Source of the DNA: Candidatus Polarisedimenticolia bacterium
GTDB lineage: Bacteria > Acidobacteriota > Polarisedimenticolia > Gp22-AA2 > AA152
DNA: 37,055 nucleotides
NCBI GenBank assembly: GCA_036004685.1
Contig: DASYRE010000028.1
Coordinates: 1 to 37,055, forward strand
Direction: 5' to 3'
The translations under genes and the position numbers were made by a program. A model generated the notes under the pieces. That model did no database searches, was not told the DNA's origin, and saw nothing but the letters and a program-made list of their open reading frames with translations. Position 1 is the first letter of the stretch; the number at the start of each line of letters is the position of its first letter. This document shows positions 15,189 through 22,912 of this stretch, one piece after another.

Positions 15189-15778
15189 ACCACGATCAAT
15201 TCAGGGACCTGCTGAGCGATTACCTGGATCGCGCGCTGCCGCCGGCGCTCCTCCAGGAGTTCGACGCTCACCGCCGGGAGTGCCCCTCGTGCGCCCGAAC
15301 CGCCTCTCTTCTGGAAGCGGCGCTGCTCGACCTACGGAGCTTTCCCCGGCTCGAGGTTCCCGCCGACTTCACGCTCCGGGTCCTCGAGAAGACGATGCGT
15401 CGATCCGCGGCCGCCGGGTCGTGGGAGTTCTTCCGATATCTCTTCGGCCTTCCGAAGCTCTCGCCCGCGGCCGCGGCGCTGCTGCTCGCGCTGCCCGTCC
15501 TCTTCTTGGCGGGAACGCGGGACGGCCGGCAGCTCAGCCGCGAGATCAACATGGCGGGACATCGCGCCTACAGCGACGCGATCCGCCTGGCGGCGCGGAA
15601 GAGCGATCTTCGGGAAAGCGCCGCCTCGGTCGGCAAGAGAATTCCGGGACAGCTCGAGGAGGGCGTCGACTGGTTCCGGCAACGCCTGGGAAGCGGCGAA
15701 ACGGAAAAGCCCAAGCCGCGGCCCGGGGAACCGAATCAGCGAAGCTTCCGTTCCCTCGAGAGAAGCCCGAGCGCCTGA
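15185..15778 (+). CDS. zinc-finger anti-sigma factor (ZAS type)
   Basis: 197 residues. The first 45 form the zinc-binding anti-sigma domain: MNHDQFRDLLSDYLD, then H-x3-C-x2-C (HRRECPSC, about residues 31-38), which holds the sigma factor inactive. A predicted membrane helix follows (about 96-112, AAAALLLALPVLFLAG). The region after it (about 113-197) is charged, with a Lys/Pro-rich tail, and would lie outside the membrane as the sensor. Start chosen by the ATGA overlap with the sigma gene. The third gene of the set follows 32 bases later. Confidence 0.88.
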   Translation: MNHDQFRDLLSDYLDRALPPALLQEFDAHRRECPSCARTASLLEAALLDLRSFPRLEVPADFTLRVLEKTMRRSAAAGSWEFFRYLFGLPKLSPAAAALLLALPVLFLAGTRDGRQLSREINMAGHRAYSDAIRLAARKSDLRESAASVGKRIPGQLEEGVDWFRQRLGSGETEKPKPRPGEPNQRSFRSLERSPSA

Positions 15779-15810
15779 GGCGCTCGCGACACGTCGAAGG
15801 AGAAACCTGA

Positions 15811-16431
15811 ATGAAGTGCTACTACCATCCCGAAACCGAGGCGGTCCAGGAGTGCCGGCTGTGCAACCATCCCCTCTGTCCCGCCTGCGTCGTCCTGGTG
15901 AAGGGAGCGCCGTATTGTCCCGACTGCCTGCAGGCGCGCGTCGAAGGGCCCGCGGTCCCCGACGCGCCCGTGGCCGCCGGCGGGGAGTATCGATCGCCGC
16001 GCGCCGCCGGATGGCTTTCGGTCATGCCGGGACTGGGGCTTCTCTACCTGGGGCAGTACATGAAGGCGCTGGTGATCGGCCTCGTTTTCATGGGCGCCAT
16101 CCATTTCGCCGATCGAAGCGACGCGGGGGGATTCCTCGTCCCCCTCGTCTGGTTCGGACAGATCTTTTACGCGGTGCAGGAAGCGAAACGGCTCAACCGG
16201 AGGCGCGCCGGAAGCGCCGAGGCCGTCGAGTCCGACCTCGACGAGGCGAAGGACTCTCCGTTGTGGGGCGGGATCCTGATCGGGCTGGGGACGCTTTTCC
16301 TGCTGGATCAGTTCGACCTGATCCGGTTCACCGACATCTTCGAGAAGTTCTGGCCGGTCCTGATCATCGGGCTGGGGCTGCAGATTCTTCTGCGCGGACG
16401 CAGGAAGGGGATGGATCCCTCCCGGCCCTGA
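15811..16431 (+). CDS. B-box zinc-finger / DUF5668 (LiaI-LiaF-like) membrane protein
   Basis: 206 residues; ATG preceded by AAGGAG. The first 40 residues are a B-box-like zinc finger: C3-x3-H, C-x2-C, C-x2-C, C-x2-C (CRLCNHPLCPACV, YCPDC). A linker leads to a hydrophobic hairpin (about 68-118, LSVMPGLGLLYLGQYMKAL). The C-terminal part (about 148-196) is a DUF5668 helix pair: LWGGILIGLGTLFLLDQF and FWPVLIIGLGLQILLR. LiaI/LiaF-type domains occur in envelope stress proteins. Its place after an ECF sigma/anti-sigma pair supports a role as target or partner of that system; this is inference. Confidence 0.78.
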   Translation: MKCYYHPETEAVQECRLCNHPLCPACVVLVKGAPYCPDCLQARVEGPAVPDAPVAAGGEYRSPRAAGWLSVMPGLGLLYLGQYMKALVIGLVFMGAIHFADRSDAGGFLVPLVWFGQIFYAVQEAKRLNRRRAGSAEAVESDLDEAKDSPLWGGILIGLGTLFLLDQFDLIRFTDIFEKFWPVLIIGLGLQILLRGRRKGMDPSRP

Positions 16432-16442
16432 TCGCGCGCGCC

Positions 16443-17144
16443 TCAGGAAGCCTGTTTCTTGTCTTCCCTCTCTTCCAGCAGAACGTAGCCCGCGCCGCCA
16501 GCGAAGATGCGATACGTCTTTCCTTCCGCCGGCATCCAGGGCGTCCGCCGCTCCGCGACTTCGGCGATCGGGAACCAGAAGGGGTGGCGGCGCGCCAGGT
16601 AGGAGAGGGCGAAGGTTCCCGAGACGCTCGCCCGCGAGTCGGCCGGACGGTCCTGCGATCCCGACGCGGCCGAGGTCCCCAGCGCCGACTCGATGCGGTG
16701 TCCCGGGTAAAAGCCGAGCCAGTGCGGACCGACGCGCCAGCGCAGCGATTCTCCCGCCAGCGACCAGCGCGCACCCGGAAGATCGGCCTCGAGGCTGCGG
16801 GCTCCTGGATAGTCCTCCTTCATCTCGAACTTGAGACGGATCCTCCCAGGCTGCGAGGCTTCGACGCGGACCTTGCCCATCTCGCGGGGCCCGCGCGCTC
16901 TCTGGAAGCCGCCCTGGAGCGCCGACGCCACGAGCAAGGCCGTGCCCAACAGCGCGATCGCTGAGCATCCGAGCGCGAAGAGGAAATAGTCGGAGGCCGA
17001 GCCCTTCAGGTACGGCTTACCGCGACGGAACTTCCGCGACAGCATCCGCAGGGAGCCCGACCCGAATCGGATGGCATAGTAGAAGGTCGGGACCGCAAGC
17101 GCGAGACCGATCACCGTGAGGCGGCCGAGCGGAGGGAGATTCAC
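16443..17144 (-). CDS. hypothetical membrane protein
   Basis: 233 residues from GTG at 17144, chosen because it overlaps the DUF721 stop by 4 bp (GTGA). Two membrane helices (about 8-26, RLTVIGLALAVPTFYYAIRF, and about 53-76, FALGCSAIALLGTALLVASA). The C-terminal 155 residues lie outside the membrane and are beta-rich, with no motif I recognise (LEADLPGARWSLAGESLRW, then LGFYPGHRIES). The only cysteine is in helix two. It is convergent with the B-box gene, 11 bases apart. Confidence 0.6.
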   Translation of the reverse strand: MNLPPLGRLTVIGLALAVPTFYYAIRFGSGSLRMLSRKFRRGKPYLKGSASDYFLFALGCSAIALLGTALLVASALQGGFQRARGPREMGKVRVEASQPGRIRLKFEMKEDYPGARSLEADLPGARWSLAGESLRWRVGPHWLGFYPGHRIESALGTSAASGSQDRPADSRASVSGTFALSYLARRHPFWFPIAEVAERRTPWMPAEGKTYRIFAGGAGYVLLEEREDKKQAS

Positions 17145-17584
17145 CGACCTTCCCGTTCGCGGCGGGCCAGCAGGCGGCTCACCGCCGCGATCCAGCGTCC
17201 CGCCACGGCGGCGTCCATAGCGGCGGCGCAGCCCGAGAGCTCCGCCGATGTCCCGGGATCGGCCGGGACCGGGGAGCCGGTTGCGGGGCCGGCGTCCGAT
17301 CGAGCCAGATCCGGCTCGATCACCAGGTCGAGCGCGTGCAATCCGTGGAGATTTCCCGATCTCCGCAGGCGCGCCAGAATCTCGTCCCGATGCGCCGCGA
17401 CTTCGTCCCGCCAGCGCGCGTCGGGAACCGCGACGAGCAGCCTGCCTCCCGAGATCCCGCGCGGCGCGGCGGTGCGCGCCACCGCCGGGCCGACGGCGCG
17501 CCACCACTCCCCCAGGAGAATCACCGAGCCGGGCGTTCCGGAAGAGCCGGAACCGGTCGGCGGAGCGAAACGGGGAATCTCCAT
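17141..17584 (-). CDS. DUF721 family protein (DciA-like)
   Basis: 147 residues. The ATG at 17584 is fixed by AGGAGG five bases upstream. The DUF721 core is visible at about 26-95: LLGEWWRAVGPAVARTAAPR, then GRLLVAVPDARWRDEVAAHR and the Leu-rich helix that follows. DciA, the studied member, loads or recruits the replicative helicase DnaB in bacteria lacking DnaC/DnaI. The N-terminal Pro/Gly-rich stretch and the low-complexity C-terminus are less typical, so function by homology is moderate. It reads from a clear promoter (17604-17632). Confidence 0.72.
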   Translation of the reverse strand: MEIPRFAPPTGSGSSGTPGSVILLGEWWRAVGPAVARTAAPRGISGGRLLVAVPDARWRDEVAAHRDEILARLRRSGNLHGLHALDLVIEPDLARSDAGPATGSPVPADPGTSAELSGCAAAMDAAVAGRWIAAVSRLLARREREGR

Positions 17585-17603
17585 GCCACCTCCTGGCGCG
17601 GCC

Positions 17604-17632
17604 AGTCTAGGAGGACCGCCCGCCGCTGTCAA
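17604..17632 (-). promoter_or_regulatory. sigma-70 promoter of the DUF721 gene pair
   Basis: Minus strand: perfect -35 TTGACA (17627-17632), 17-bp spacer, -10 TAGACT (17604-17609). The start of transcription should fall about 13 bases before the ATG at 17584. Confidence 0.65.
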
Positions 17633-17647
17633 CGGATCCGAGCGCTC

Positions 17648-17676
17648 TTGACGCCGGCCCCCGGGCGCGCCATGAT
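17648..17676 (+). promoter_or_regulatory. sigma-70-type promoter of the small Cys/His gene
   Basis: Plus strand: TTGACG (17648-17653), 17-bp spacer, CATGAT (17671-17676); ATG follows at 17707. It is back to back with the DUF721 promoter, with their -35 boxes about 15 bp apart. Confidence 0.45.
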
Positions 17677-17706
17677 TCCCTCCGGCGCCCCGTGCCCGGA
17701 GCCTCG

Positions 17707-17955
17707 ATGACGTCTGCGAACGATCCAGGTCACTGCCGGTTCCTCTCGAGCCTGGGAGGGATCTACCAGTGCGCCGATCTCGTCTACCGCGAGGGCTTCT
17801 GCCGTTTCCACTTCGAAGCCTTCCTCAAGGGAGAGGTCCAGGCCAACGGCCAGATCGACGAGCGGGTGTCGGATCAGCACCGGCGCCGCGACATCAACTA
17901 CCACGGCCTCCCGCCGGAGGCGGTCTCCCCGGCGCCCGATCCCACTCAACGCTGA
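17707..17955 (+). CDS. small Cys/His-containing hypothetical protein
   Basis: 82 residues. ATG at 17707 has GGAG five bases upstream, which favours it over the GTG 15 bases earlier. Cysteines at residues 10, 22 and 32 with H35 (C-R-F-L, Y-Q-C-A-D, G-F-C-R-F-H) suggest a zinc site or metal cluster. The C-terminal half is charged with no motif. No family recognised. Its last 10 bases overlap the end of mltG on the other strand. Confidence 0.6.
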   Translation: MTSANDPGHCRFLSSLGGIYQCADLVYREGFCRFHFEAFLKGEVQANGQIDERVSDQHRRRDINYHGLPPEAVSPAPDPTQR

Positions 17956-19001
17956 TACTTCTGCACCGCCCGGGTGTGCTCCTCGAGATTCGAGGAGAAG
18001 GTATGCCGGCCGTTGTTCATCGAGACGAAAAACAGGTACTCCGTCCGATCGGGGAACAGGGCCGCCTGCAGCGCGCCTTTTCCCGGATTGGCGATCGGGC
18101 CGGGCGGCAGTCCCGGATAGGCGTAGGTGTTGTATCGCGAATCGAGCTCCAGGTCCCGGCGCGTGATGAAACCGTGGTAACGGCCCCGCATCGCCAGCGC
18201 GTAGATGATCGTCGGATCGCATTGAAGTTTCATTCCCTTTGCCATCCGGTTGTGGAACACCGAGGAGACCAGGCCTCGCTCCTCGGGACGCGCGGTTTCC
18301 TTCTCGATCAGAGAGGCGAGGGTCACCGCGTCGCGCATCGTGAGGCGCACGGCGCGGGCCTGCTCGTTCCACTCCGGCGTCCAGAGGCCCAGGTGATGAT
18401 CGACCATCTGCTCGACGATTTGCCGGGAGGTCGCCCCGCGGGCGAGAAGGTAGGTGTCGGGGAACAGGTAGCCCTCCAGGTCCGTCGCGGCGGCATCCAG
18501 CGCCGCGATCTTGGAAACATCCTGGAACGCCTCGTGGAATTCCTCTTCCGATCCGAACCCTTCGCGGAGGAAAATCGAGAAGATGTCGGCGCTGCGCAGT
18601 CCCTCGGGAACGGTCACCTTGTGATAGAAGATCTCCCCCCGGATCAGCTTGTCGAGAACCTGTGGCGCGGTCAGGGGACGTTCGAACAGGTACTCCCCCG
18701 CCTTCAAGTCGCCGGTGTGCCCCGTGGCGAGCAGGTAGATTCTCCCGAACGGCCCGGAGCGGATCACCCCCCGCTGCTCCAGGATGCGCAGAACGTCCTG
18801 CGCGGGACGACGCGGGATCTCCAGGACGAGACGGCGCCCCGCGTAGCCGCGGTAAGGCACCGACGACCACAGATAATAGAAGACAAGGCCCATCATCACC
18901 GGAGTCCAGAGGAAGACTCCGAGGAAGATCAGGATCGTCTTCACGGTAGAGCGGGCGCGCGAGCGCTCCCGGCGCGTCCCCCGGCGCGGCGCCGCGGTCA
19001 T
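17946..19001 (-). CDS. mltG: endolytic murein transglycosylase MltG
   Basis: 351 residues. A basic cytoplasmic N-terminus (1-20) precedes one membrane helix (about 21-45). A LysM-like region (about 55-120) is followed by the YceG catalytic domain, with VPEGLRSADIF, the active-site Glu233 in LASLIEKET, and the C-terminal signature YNTYAYPGLPPGPIANPG. MltG cuts nascent glycan strands in the periplasm and sets where chain elongation ends. The start overlaps the ruvX stop by 4 bp. The ruvX-mltG pairing is common in bacteria. Nothing is missing from the catalytic core. Confidence 0.93.
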   Translation of the reverse strand: MTAAPRRGTRRERSRARSTVKTILIFLGVFLWTPVMMGLVFYYLWSSVPYRGYAGRRLVLEIPRRPAQDVLRILEQRGVIRSGPFGRIYLLATGHTGDLKAGEYLFERPLTAPQVLDKLIRGEIFYHKVTVPEGLRSADIFSIFLREGFGSEEEFHEAFQDVSKIAALDAAATDLEGYLFPDTYLLARGATSRQIVEQMVDHHLGLWTPEWNEQARAVRLTMRDAVTLASLIEKETARPEERGLVSSVFHNRMAKGMKLQCDPTIIYALAMRGRYHGFITRRDLELDSRYNTYAYPGLPPGPIANPGKGALQAALFPDRTEYLFFVSMNNGRHTFSSNLEEHTRAVQKYQR

Positions 19002-19429
19002 CCCGGCTCTCCCGGCGCGCCGGCCGCGTCGAGAAAGCCCTGCAGGATGAGACTCGCGGCCATTCCGTCGATCACTTCCTTGCGGCGCGCGCGGCTCACA
19101 TCCGCCTCGATGAGCCGGCGCTCCGCTTCCCGCGTGGTGAGGCGCTCATCCCAGGTGACGACCGGAACCTTCGTGGTTCCCCGCAGACGGCGCACCAGAT
19201 CCATCGCCCGCTCGGCGCTCTTCCCCGGGGTCCCGTCCAGGCGCACGGGAAGCCCGACCACGACCCGGGCGACCTCGTGCTCCTCGAGCAGCGCCCGGAT
19301 CCGGGCCAGGTCCTTCTTCCAGCTGGCGCGCTCGATGGGCGGAAGCGGAGAGGCGGTCCAACCCAGCGGATCGCTCAAGGCCACCCCGATGCGGCGCTCG
19401 CCCACGTCCAGCCCCAGGCACCGACTCAT
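18998..19429 (-). CDS. ruvX: Holliday junction resolvase-like RuvX/YqgF
   Basis: 143 residues, the usual length. RNase-H-like fold with LDVGERRIGVALSD (first Asp at residue 8), VVVGLPVRLDG, VVTWDERLTT (the central acidic motif), and the final Asp in VIDGMAASLILQGFL. YqgF proteins act in pre-16S rRNA 5'-end maturation and resemble Holliday junction resolvases. ATG preceded by GGGAGGAAGGA. It is the first gene of the ruvX-mltG pair. Confidence 0.92.
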   Translation of the reverse strand: MSRCLGLDVGERRIGVALSDPLGWTASPLPPIERASWKKDLARIRALLEEHEVARVVVGLPVRLDGTPGKSAERAMDLVRRLRGTTKVPVVTWDERLTTREAERRLIEADVSRARRKEVIDGMAASLILQGFLDAAGAPGEPG

Positions 19430-19495
19430 TCCTTCCTCCCGAACGTTTCCGGCGCTTCGCCGGGCCGCCGCATTATGGCCGATCCGGGTCCCGCC

Positions 19496-19523
19496 TTGAC
19501 AGCTCCCTACGCGGCGGTAGAAT
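19496..19523 (+). promoter_or_regulatory. strong sigma-70 promoter of the exonuclease gene (leaderless arrangement)
   Basis: TTGACA (19496-19501), 16-bp spacer, TAGAAT (19518-19523). Only seven bases separate the -10 from the ATG at 19531, so the transcript should start at or next to the start codon. No Shine-Dalgarno fits in that space. Confidence 0.65.
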
Positions 19524-19530
19524 CCCCGCC

Positions 19531-20427
19531 ATGACCGGCGCGCCGCCGACCTTCCGCCAGAAGACCCTACTTCTCCTGCAAGAGCTGCAAGAGCTTCTCC
19601 AGGAGCGCGGAGCCCTGCCCGCCGAGGAAGTCTGTCGCGTGCTGCTCCGGGTCCCGCGGATCCAGCCGGCGATCGCGGCGCGGATCGTCGGGGAGATCGT
19701 CTCGGGGGACCGGCGGTTCCGGTTCGTTCCCGATGGCTCCATCGTCCTGGCGACGAGCCCGACGCTGCCTTCCGGACCTCTGCGGGCGGCGAGCTTCACC
19801 GTCGTGGACCTGGAGACGACCGGCGGCTCCCACGCGAGCGATCGAATCCTCGAGGTGGGCGCCGTGCGCGTCGAAAACGGCCGAATCGGAGAGTCCTTCG
19901 CCTCGCTGATCAATCCGGGCGTGCCGATTCCGCCCTTCGTCGCCTCCATGACCGGGATCGACGACGGCATGGTCGCCGCCGCCCCGTCGTTCGCCGCGGT
20001 GGCCGAGAGCCTCTCGGCCTTCATCGGCGAAACGGTGTTCGTCGCCCACAACCTCCCCTTCGATCTCGGGTTCCTCAATCGCGAGCTCGAGAGAAGCTCC
20101 GGGTTCATCCTGTCCAATCCCTCCCTGTGCACCGTCCGGCTGGGCCGCCGCCTCCTTCCGAACCTCCCGGATCGGCGGCTCGACACCCTCGCCGACTATT
20201 ATGGATTCACGTTCGCGGGGAGGCATCGCGCCCTGGGCGACGCCGCGGTGACCGCCCGCCTCCTCCTGAAGTTCATCGGATTGCTCGAAGAGCGGGGCGT
20301 GGAGGATCTCGTCGGGGTGGAGGCGTTCCTGGCGGGCGGGGCGGGGGAAACGGAAGAGCGGATCAGCGACGGGAGCCCCCGGCCGCGGCCCCGGCGCCCG
20401 GATCCGTCTTCCAATGGCGGATCTTGA
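19531..20427 (+). CDS. DEDDh 3'-5' exonuclease (DnaQ/PolC epsilon-like)
   Basis: 298 residues. An N-terminal helical region (1-70) precedes the exonuclease domain (about 86-255). The five catalytic residues are visible: D and E in VDLETTG, D in VAHNLPFDLGFL, and H and D in HRALGDAAVT. These are DEDDh features of the epsilon proofreading subunit and related free-standing exonucleases. The C-terminal 40 residues are Gly/Arg/Pro-rich and disordered. The N-terminal part, which resembles a winged-helix-like region, is not part of ordinary DnaQ, so it may not be the replicative proofreader. Its 3' end overlaps the cytochrome gene on the other strand by 65 bp. Confidence 0.9.
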   Translation: MTGAPPTFRQKTLLLLQELQELLQERGALPAEEVCRVLLRVPRIQPAIAARIVGEIVSGDRRFRFVPDGSIVLATSPTLPSGPLRAASFTVVDLETTGGSHASDRILEVGAVRVENGRIGESFASLINPGVPIPPFVASMTGIDDGMVAAAPSFAAVAESLSAFIGETVFVAHNLPFDLGFLNRELERSSGFILSNPSLCTVRLGRRLLPNLPDRRLDTLADYYGFTFAGRHRALGDAAVTARLLLKFIGLLEERGVEDLVGVEAFLAGGAGETEERISDGSPRPRPRRPDPSSNGGS

Positions 20428-21883
20428 TCATGTACGCGGTCGGATCGAAGTCGGGGCTGTTCTCCGGGGTGTGGCAGGGGCGGCAGGTATCGAGATTCGC
20501 CGCGCCGTATCCCTTCCCGACCGTCTCCGGGTGGCCCTTGCCCGGGCCGTGGCACGACTCGCATTGCACGTTCATCAAGTCGGGAGTCGATTTGGCGTTG
20601 ACGTAGCCCGTGGGCTTCCGAAAGCCGGTGGTGTGGCAGCCGACGCATTCCGGATTGTAGTCCTGGTGCTTTTCCTCCAGGATGCGGAATGCATGAGCGT
20701 GCTTCGTTTCCTCCCAGATCCGGTATTCCTCGGCGTGGCAGTCCTTGCACGCGCCGGATTGAACGTATGCGGCGCCCTCGTACATCGCGATCATCTTCTT
20801 GACGTCGACCAGGGGCGCTTCCTTCCGGTTGATCTCGTTGATCGCCAGCCGGTTCGCCGTCACGAGATCCATGATCGCCGAATCGTCCGGCACGTTCTTT
20901 CCAAGGTTCACCAGGATCGGATTCAGCCGGGGCGGCTTTCCCGGGTCCAGGAAAACGCGGATCTCCCCGAGCTTCTTGCCCTGATTGCCGGCGTAGACGA
21001 TGCGCGAAGGCGGAGTGTTCGGCCCGGCGGGAATCTCCTCGGTCGTCTGGACGGCGCCGAATCCGCCCAGGAGGGCATCGATTCCCGGAACCTCCTTGGA
21101 AAGCGCCTTGGCCTCTTCGAGCTCCAGCGTCACCAGCGCGACGACCAGATCCGATTTCTTTTTCAGGGCGGGAACCGCCCGGCGCGCCGCCTCGACCGGA
21201 TCGGAGGTGACGATGCGCCGGCCCTCGGGGGTCTTCTGGGAGAAGCCGGCGTTCTGCCGCGCCAGGCCGAGAATCCCGAGGCGAATCTTGCCTTTCTTGG
21301 CTCCTGGGGCGCCCGCCCCGGAGCGCGGGACGCTGAGAATCAAGGTGGGCTGCAGGAACGGCTCGCCGCTGTCCTGATACACCATATTGGCGCTCACGAA
21401 CGGGAAGCTCGCCTTTTTCATCTCCTGCTGCAGTCGATCGAGACCGAAGTTGACCTCCCGCTCCCCGAGGTTCACGGCGGCATAGCCGATCCGCGTCATC
21501 CCTTCGGTGAGCGTCTGGGTGTTCTTCAGCCCTGCGGCGCTGCTGTCGCCGAAGTAGTCGCCCGCGTCGAGCCAGACCACAGGAGTGTTGGGGAAGGTTT
21601 TCTTGAGCTCCTTGCCGTAACCCGCCCGCCGGGCGAGTCCTCCCGAGGGGTTGTGCGGTCAGCCACAGGGTTCGGTCCAGCCCATCACCTCGCCGGCGTA
21701 GAGGATCACGAGATCCGGTATGGGGCCTTGCTGGACCGAGGAGCCGACTGGAAGGGTGGCGGAGGGAGGAGCGGCGGGCTCGCCCGGGCCCGCGGCCGCC
21801 ACGCCGAGCGCCGACGCCAGAAGGAGGCCAGCCCCGGCGAGGATCGCCAGGACACCTCGGGGCCAAAGATTTCTGCTTACCAC
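20363..21883 (-). CDS. secreted metallophosphatase-like / tetraheme cytochrome c with in-frame UGA (probable selenocysteine at residue 75)
   Basis: The minus frame from GTG 21883 to the stop at 20363 is continuous except for one TGA at 21659-21661; upstream and downstream parts are in the same phase (81 bases = 27 codons from the TGA to the next start-like codon). Residues 1-35 are a signal peptide. The next region (about 55-350) is 5'-nucleotidase/metallophosphatase-like: LVILYAGEVMGWTEPCG, the TGA, then PHNPSGGLARRAGYG, VVWLDAGDYFGD and AAVNLGEREVNFG. Family members usually read EPCGC at the TGA, so UGA replaces Cys. Four CxxCH hemes follow at residues 379, 413, 441 and 467, resembling cytochrome c-554-like modules. 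Total 506 residues. A perfect -10 lies upstream. Start GTG has GGGGGAG nearby. Alternatives: nonsense mutation or base error. Confidence 0.72.
21625..21650 (-). other. SECIS-like hairpin after the in-frame UGA
   Basis: Counting from the base after the UGA, bases 9-11 (CCC) pair with 32-34 (GGG), then U13-G30 and C14-G29, then 15-17 (GGG) pair with 26-28 (CCC), leaving an eight-base loop AGGACUCG at 18-25. One C-C mismatch (12/31) interrupts the stem. Bacterial SECIS elements need a short hairpin with G in the apical loop roughly 16-37 bases after the UGA; the loop G19-G20 lies where it does in the classic fdhF element as I recall it. Confidence 0.5.
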
Positions 21884-21904
21884 CTCTCCCCCGAAATGGA
21901 AATC

Positions 21905-21933
21905 ATTATAATGTCTGCATTCGGGGAGTTCAA
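21905..21933 (-). promoter_or_regulatory. sigma-70 promoter of the cytochrome gene
   Basis: Minus strand: perfect -10 TATAAT (21905-21910), 17-bp spacer, -35 TTGAAC (21928-21933). The predicted start near 21898 gives a leader of about 15 bases before the GTG at 21883. Confidence 0.65.
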
Positions 21934-22002
21934 TGCTCCGCCGGAGCGTCGCGGAAGACGAGCGGCGCGCCGGGCCGCGGAGCGGCTCCCGGGAGGCGAA
22001 GG

Positions 22003-22266
22003 ATGGCGGCGTCGAGCGGCAGGATTCTCCTCTGGACTCTCCTCGGAGGCGTGTTCGGAACCGCCCTGGGGGAGATCCTCGGCCGTCTCCTCCCGGTGAA
22101 CTCGCTGACCCGGTTCCTGACCGCCAGCGTCGCCCTGGGCACGTCCCATCCCCTGACGCTCGATCTGAGAATCGCGGAATTGACCTTGGGCATGCTGCTG
22201 CGGGTGAGCCTTCTCGGATTGGTCGGAACCGCGGTCGTTTTCATCGCGCAATTGAAGCGCTCGTGA
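22003..22266 (+). CDS. DUF4321 small membrane protein
   Basis: 87 residues, hydrophobic, with about three predicted helices. The pattern of glycine-rich first helix (LLWTLLGGVFGTALGEILGRLLP), the LTASVALGTSHPLTLDLRI strand-like stretch and the last helix (LLRVSLLGLVGTAVVFIAQ) is that of DUF4321, a membrane family often found just before maf in Firmicutes and Acidobacteria. Function unknown. GGGAGGCGAAGG precedes the ATG. Its stop overlaps an alternative GTG start of maf. Confidence 0.75.
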   Translation: MAASSGRILLWTLLGGVFGTALGEILGRLLPVNSLTRFLTASVALGTSHPLTLDLRIAELTLGMLLRVSLLGLVGTAVVFIAQLKRS

Positions 22267-22274
22267 AGGACACG

Positions 22275-22871
22275 ATGATTCCTCTGGATCGGCCTCTCAT
22301 CCTCGCTTCCGCTTCCTCCCGGCGTTGCGAGCTGCTGCGCTCGGCGGGCCTGCAATTCACCCAGCGGCCCTCCCGGATCGCCGAGGAGATCCTGCCGGGC
22401 GAGACGCCGGAGAGCTTCGTGCTTCGGATGGCCCGGGAGAAGGCGGATCGCGTCCGGCCCGACGCGCCCGAGCGCAGCCTCGTGCTCGGCTGCGACACGG
22501 TGGTGGTCGCGGGAAGCAGGCTCCTCGGGAAGCCGCGCGATCGGGCCGATGGCCGGAGGATGCTGCGCTCCTTGATGGGCCGATCCCACCTGGTGCTCAG
22601 CGGCATCGCGATGCTCCTTCTTCCCGAGGCGCAGTGGGCCGTGGGGGTATCCGAGACCCGGGTCACGTTCCAGACGATCCCGTCTGCCGCGCTGGAGGCC
22701 TACCTCGACACCGGTGAGTACGCCGACAAAGCGGGAGCCTATGCCCTCCAGGGAGCCGCCGCCTTTTTCGTCGACAAGATCGAAGGCAGCGCCGCCAACG
22801 TCATCGGGCTGCCGCTCGATCTGCTGCCCCGCCTGTTTCGCGAGCTGGGGCTCTGGTTTCCGGAGGCCTGA
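22275..22871 (+). CDS. maf: Maf-like nucleotide pyrophosphatase
   Basis: 198 residues from the ATG at 22275, which has AAGGA just upstream; the GTG at 22263 would overlap the preceding stop as GTGA and add four residues. Signature motifs: LILASASSRRCELL (the usual Pro is Ser), then EEILPGETPESFVLRMAREKA, the catalytic DTVVV, and YADKAGAYALQGAAAFFV. Maf hydrolyses non-canonical or methylated nucleotides (dTTP, UTP and modified forms) and limits their entry into nucleic acid. Cotranscribed with DUF4321. Confidence 0.93.
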   Translation: MIPLDRPLILASASSRRCELLRSAGLQFTQRPSRIAEEILPGETPESFVLRMAREKADRVRPDAPERSLVLGCDTVVVAGSRLLGKPRDRADGRRMLRSLMGRSHLVLSGIAMLLLPEAQWAVGVSETRVTFQTIPSAALEAYLDTGEYADKAGAYALQGAAAFFVDKIEGSAANVIGLPLDLLPRLFRELGLWFPEA

Positions 22872-22912
22872 GCCCGCCGCCTCCCCCCGCCCCCGCGTCG
22901 CTCCTCCTCTTC

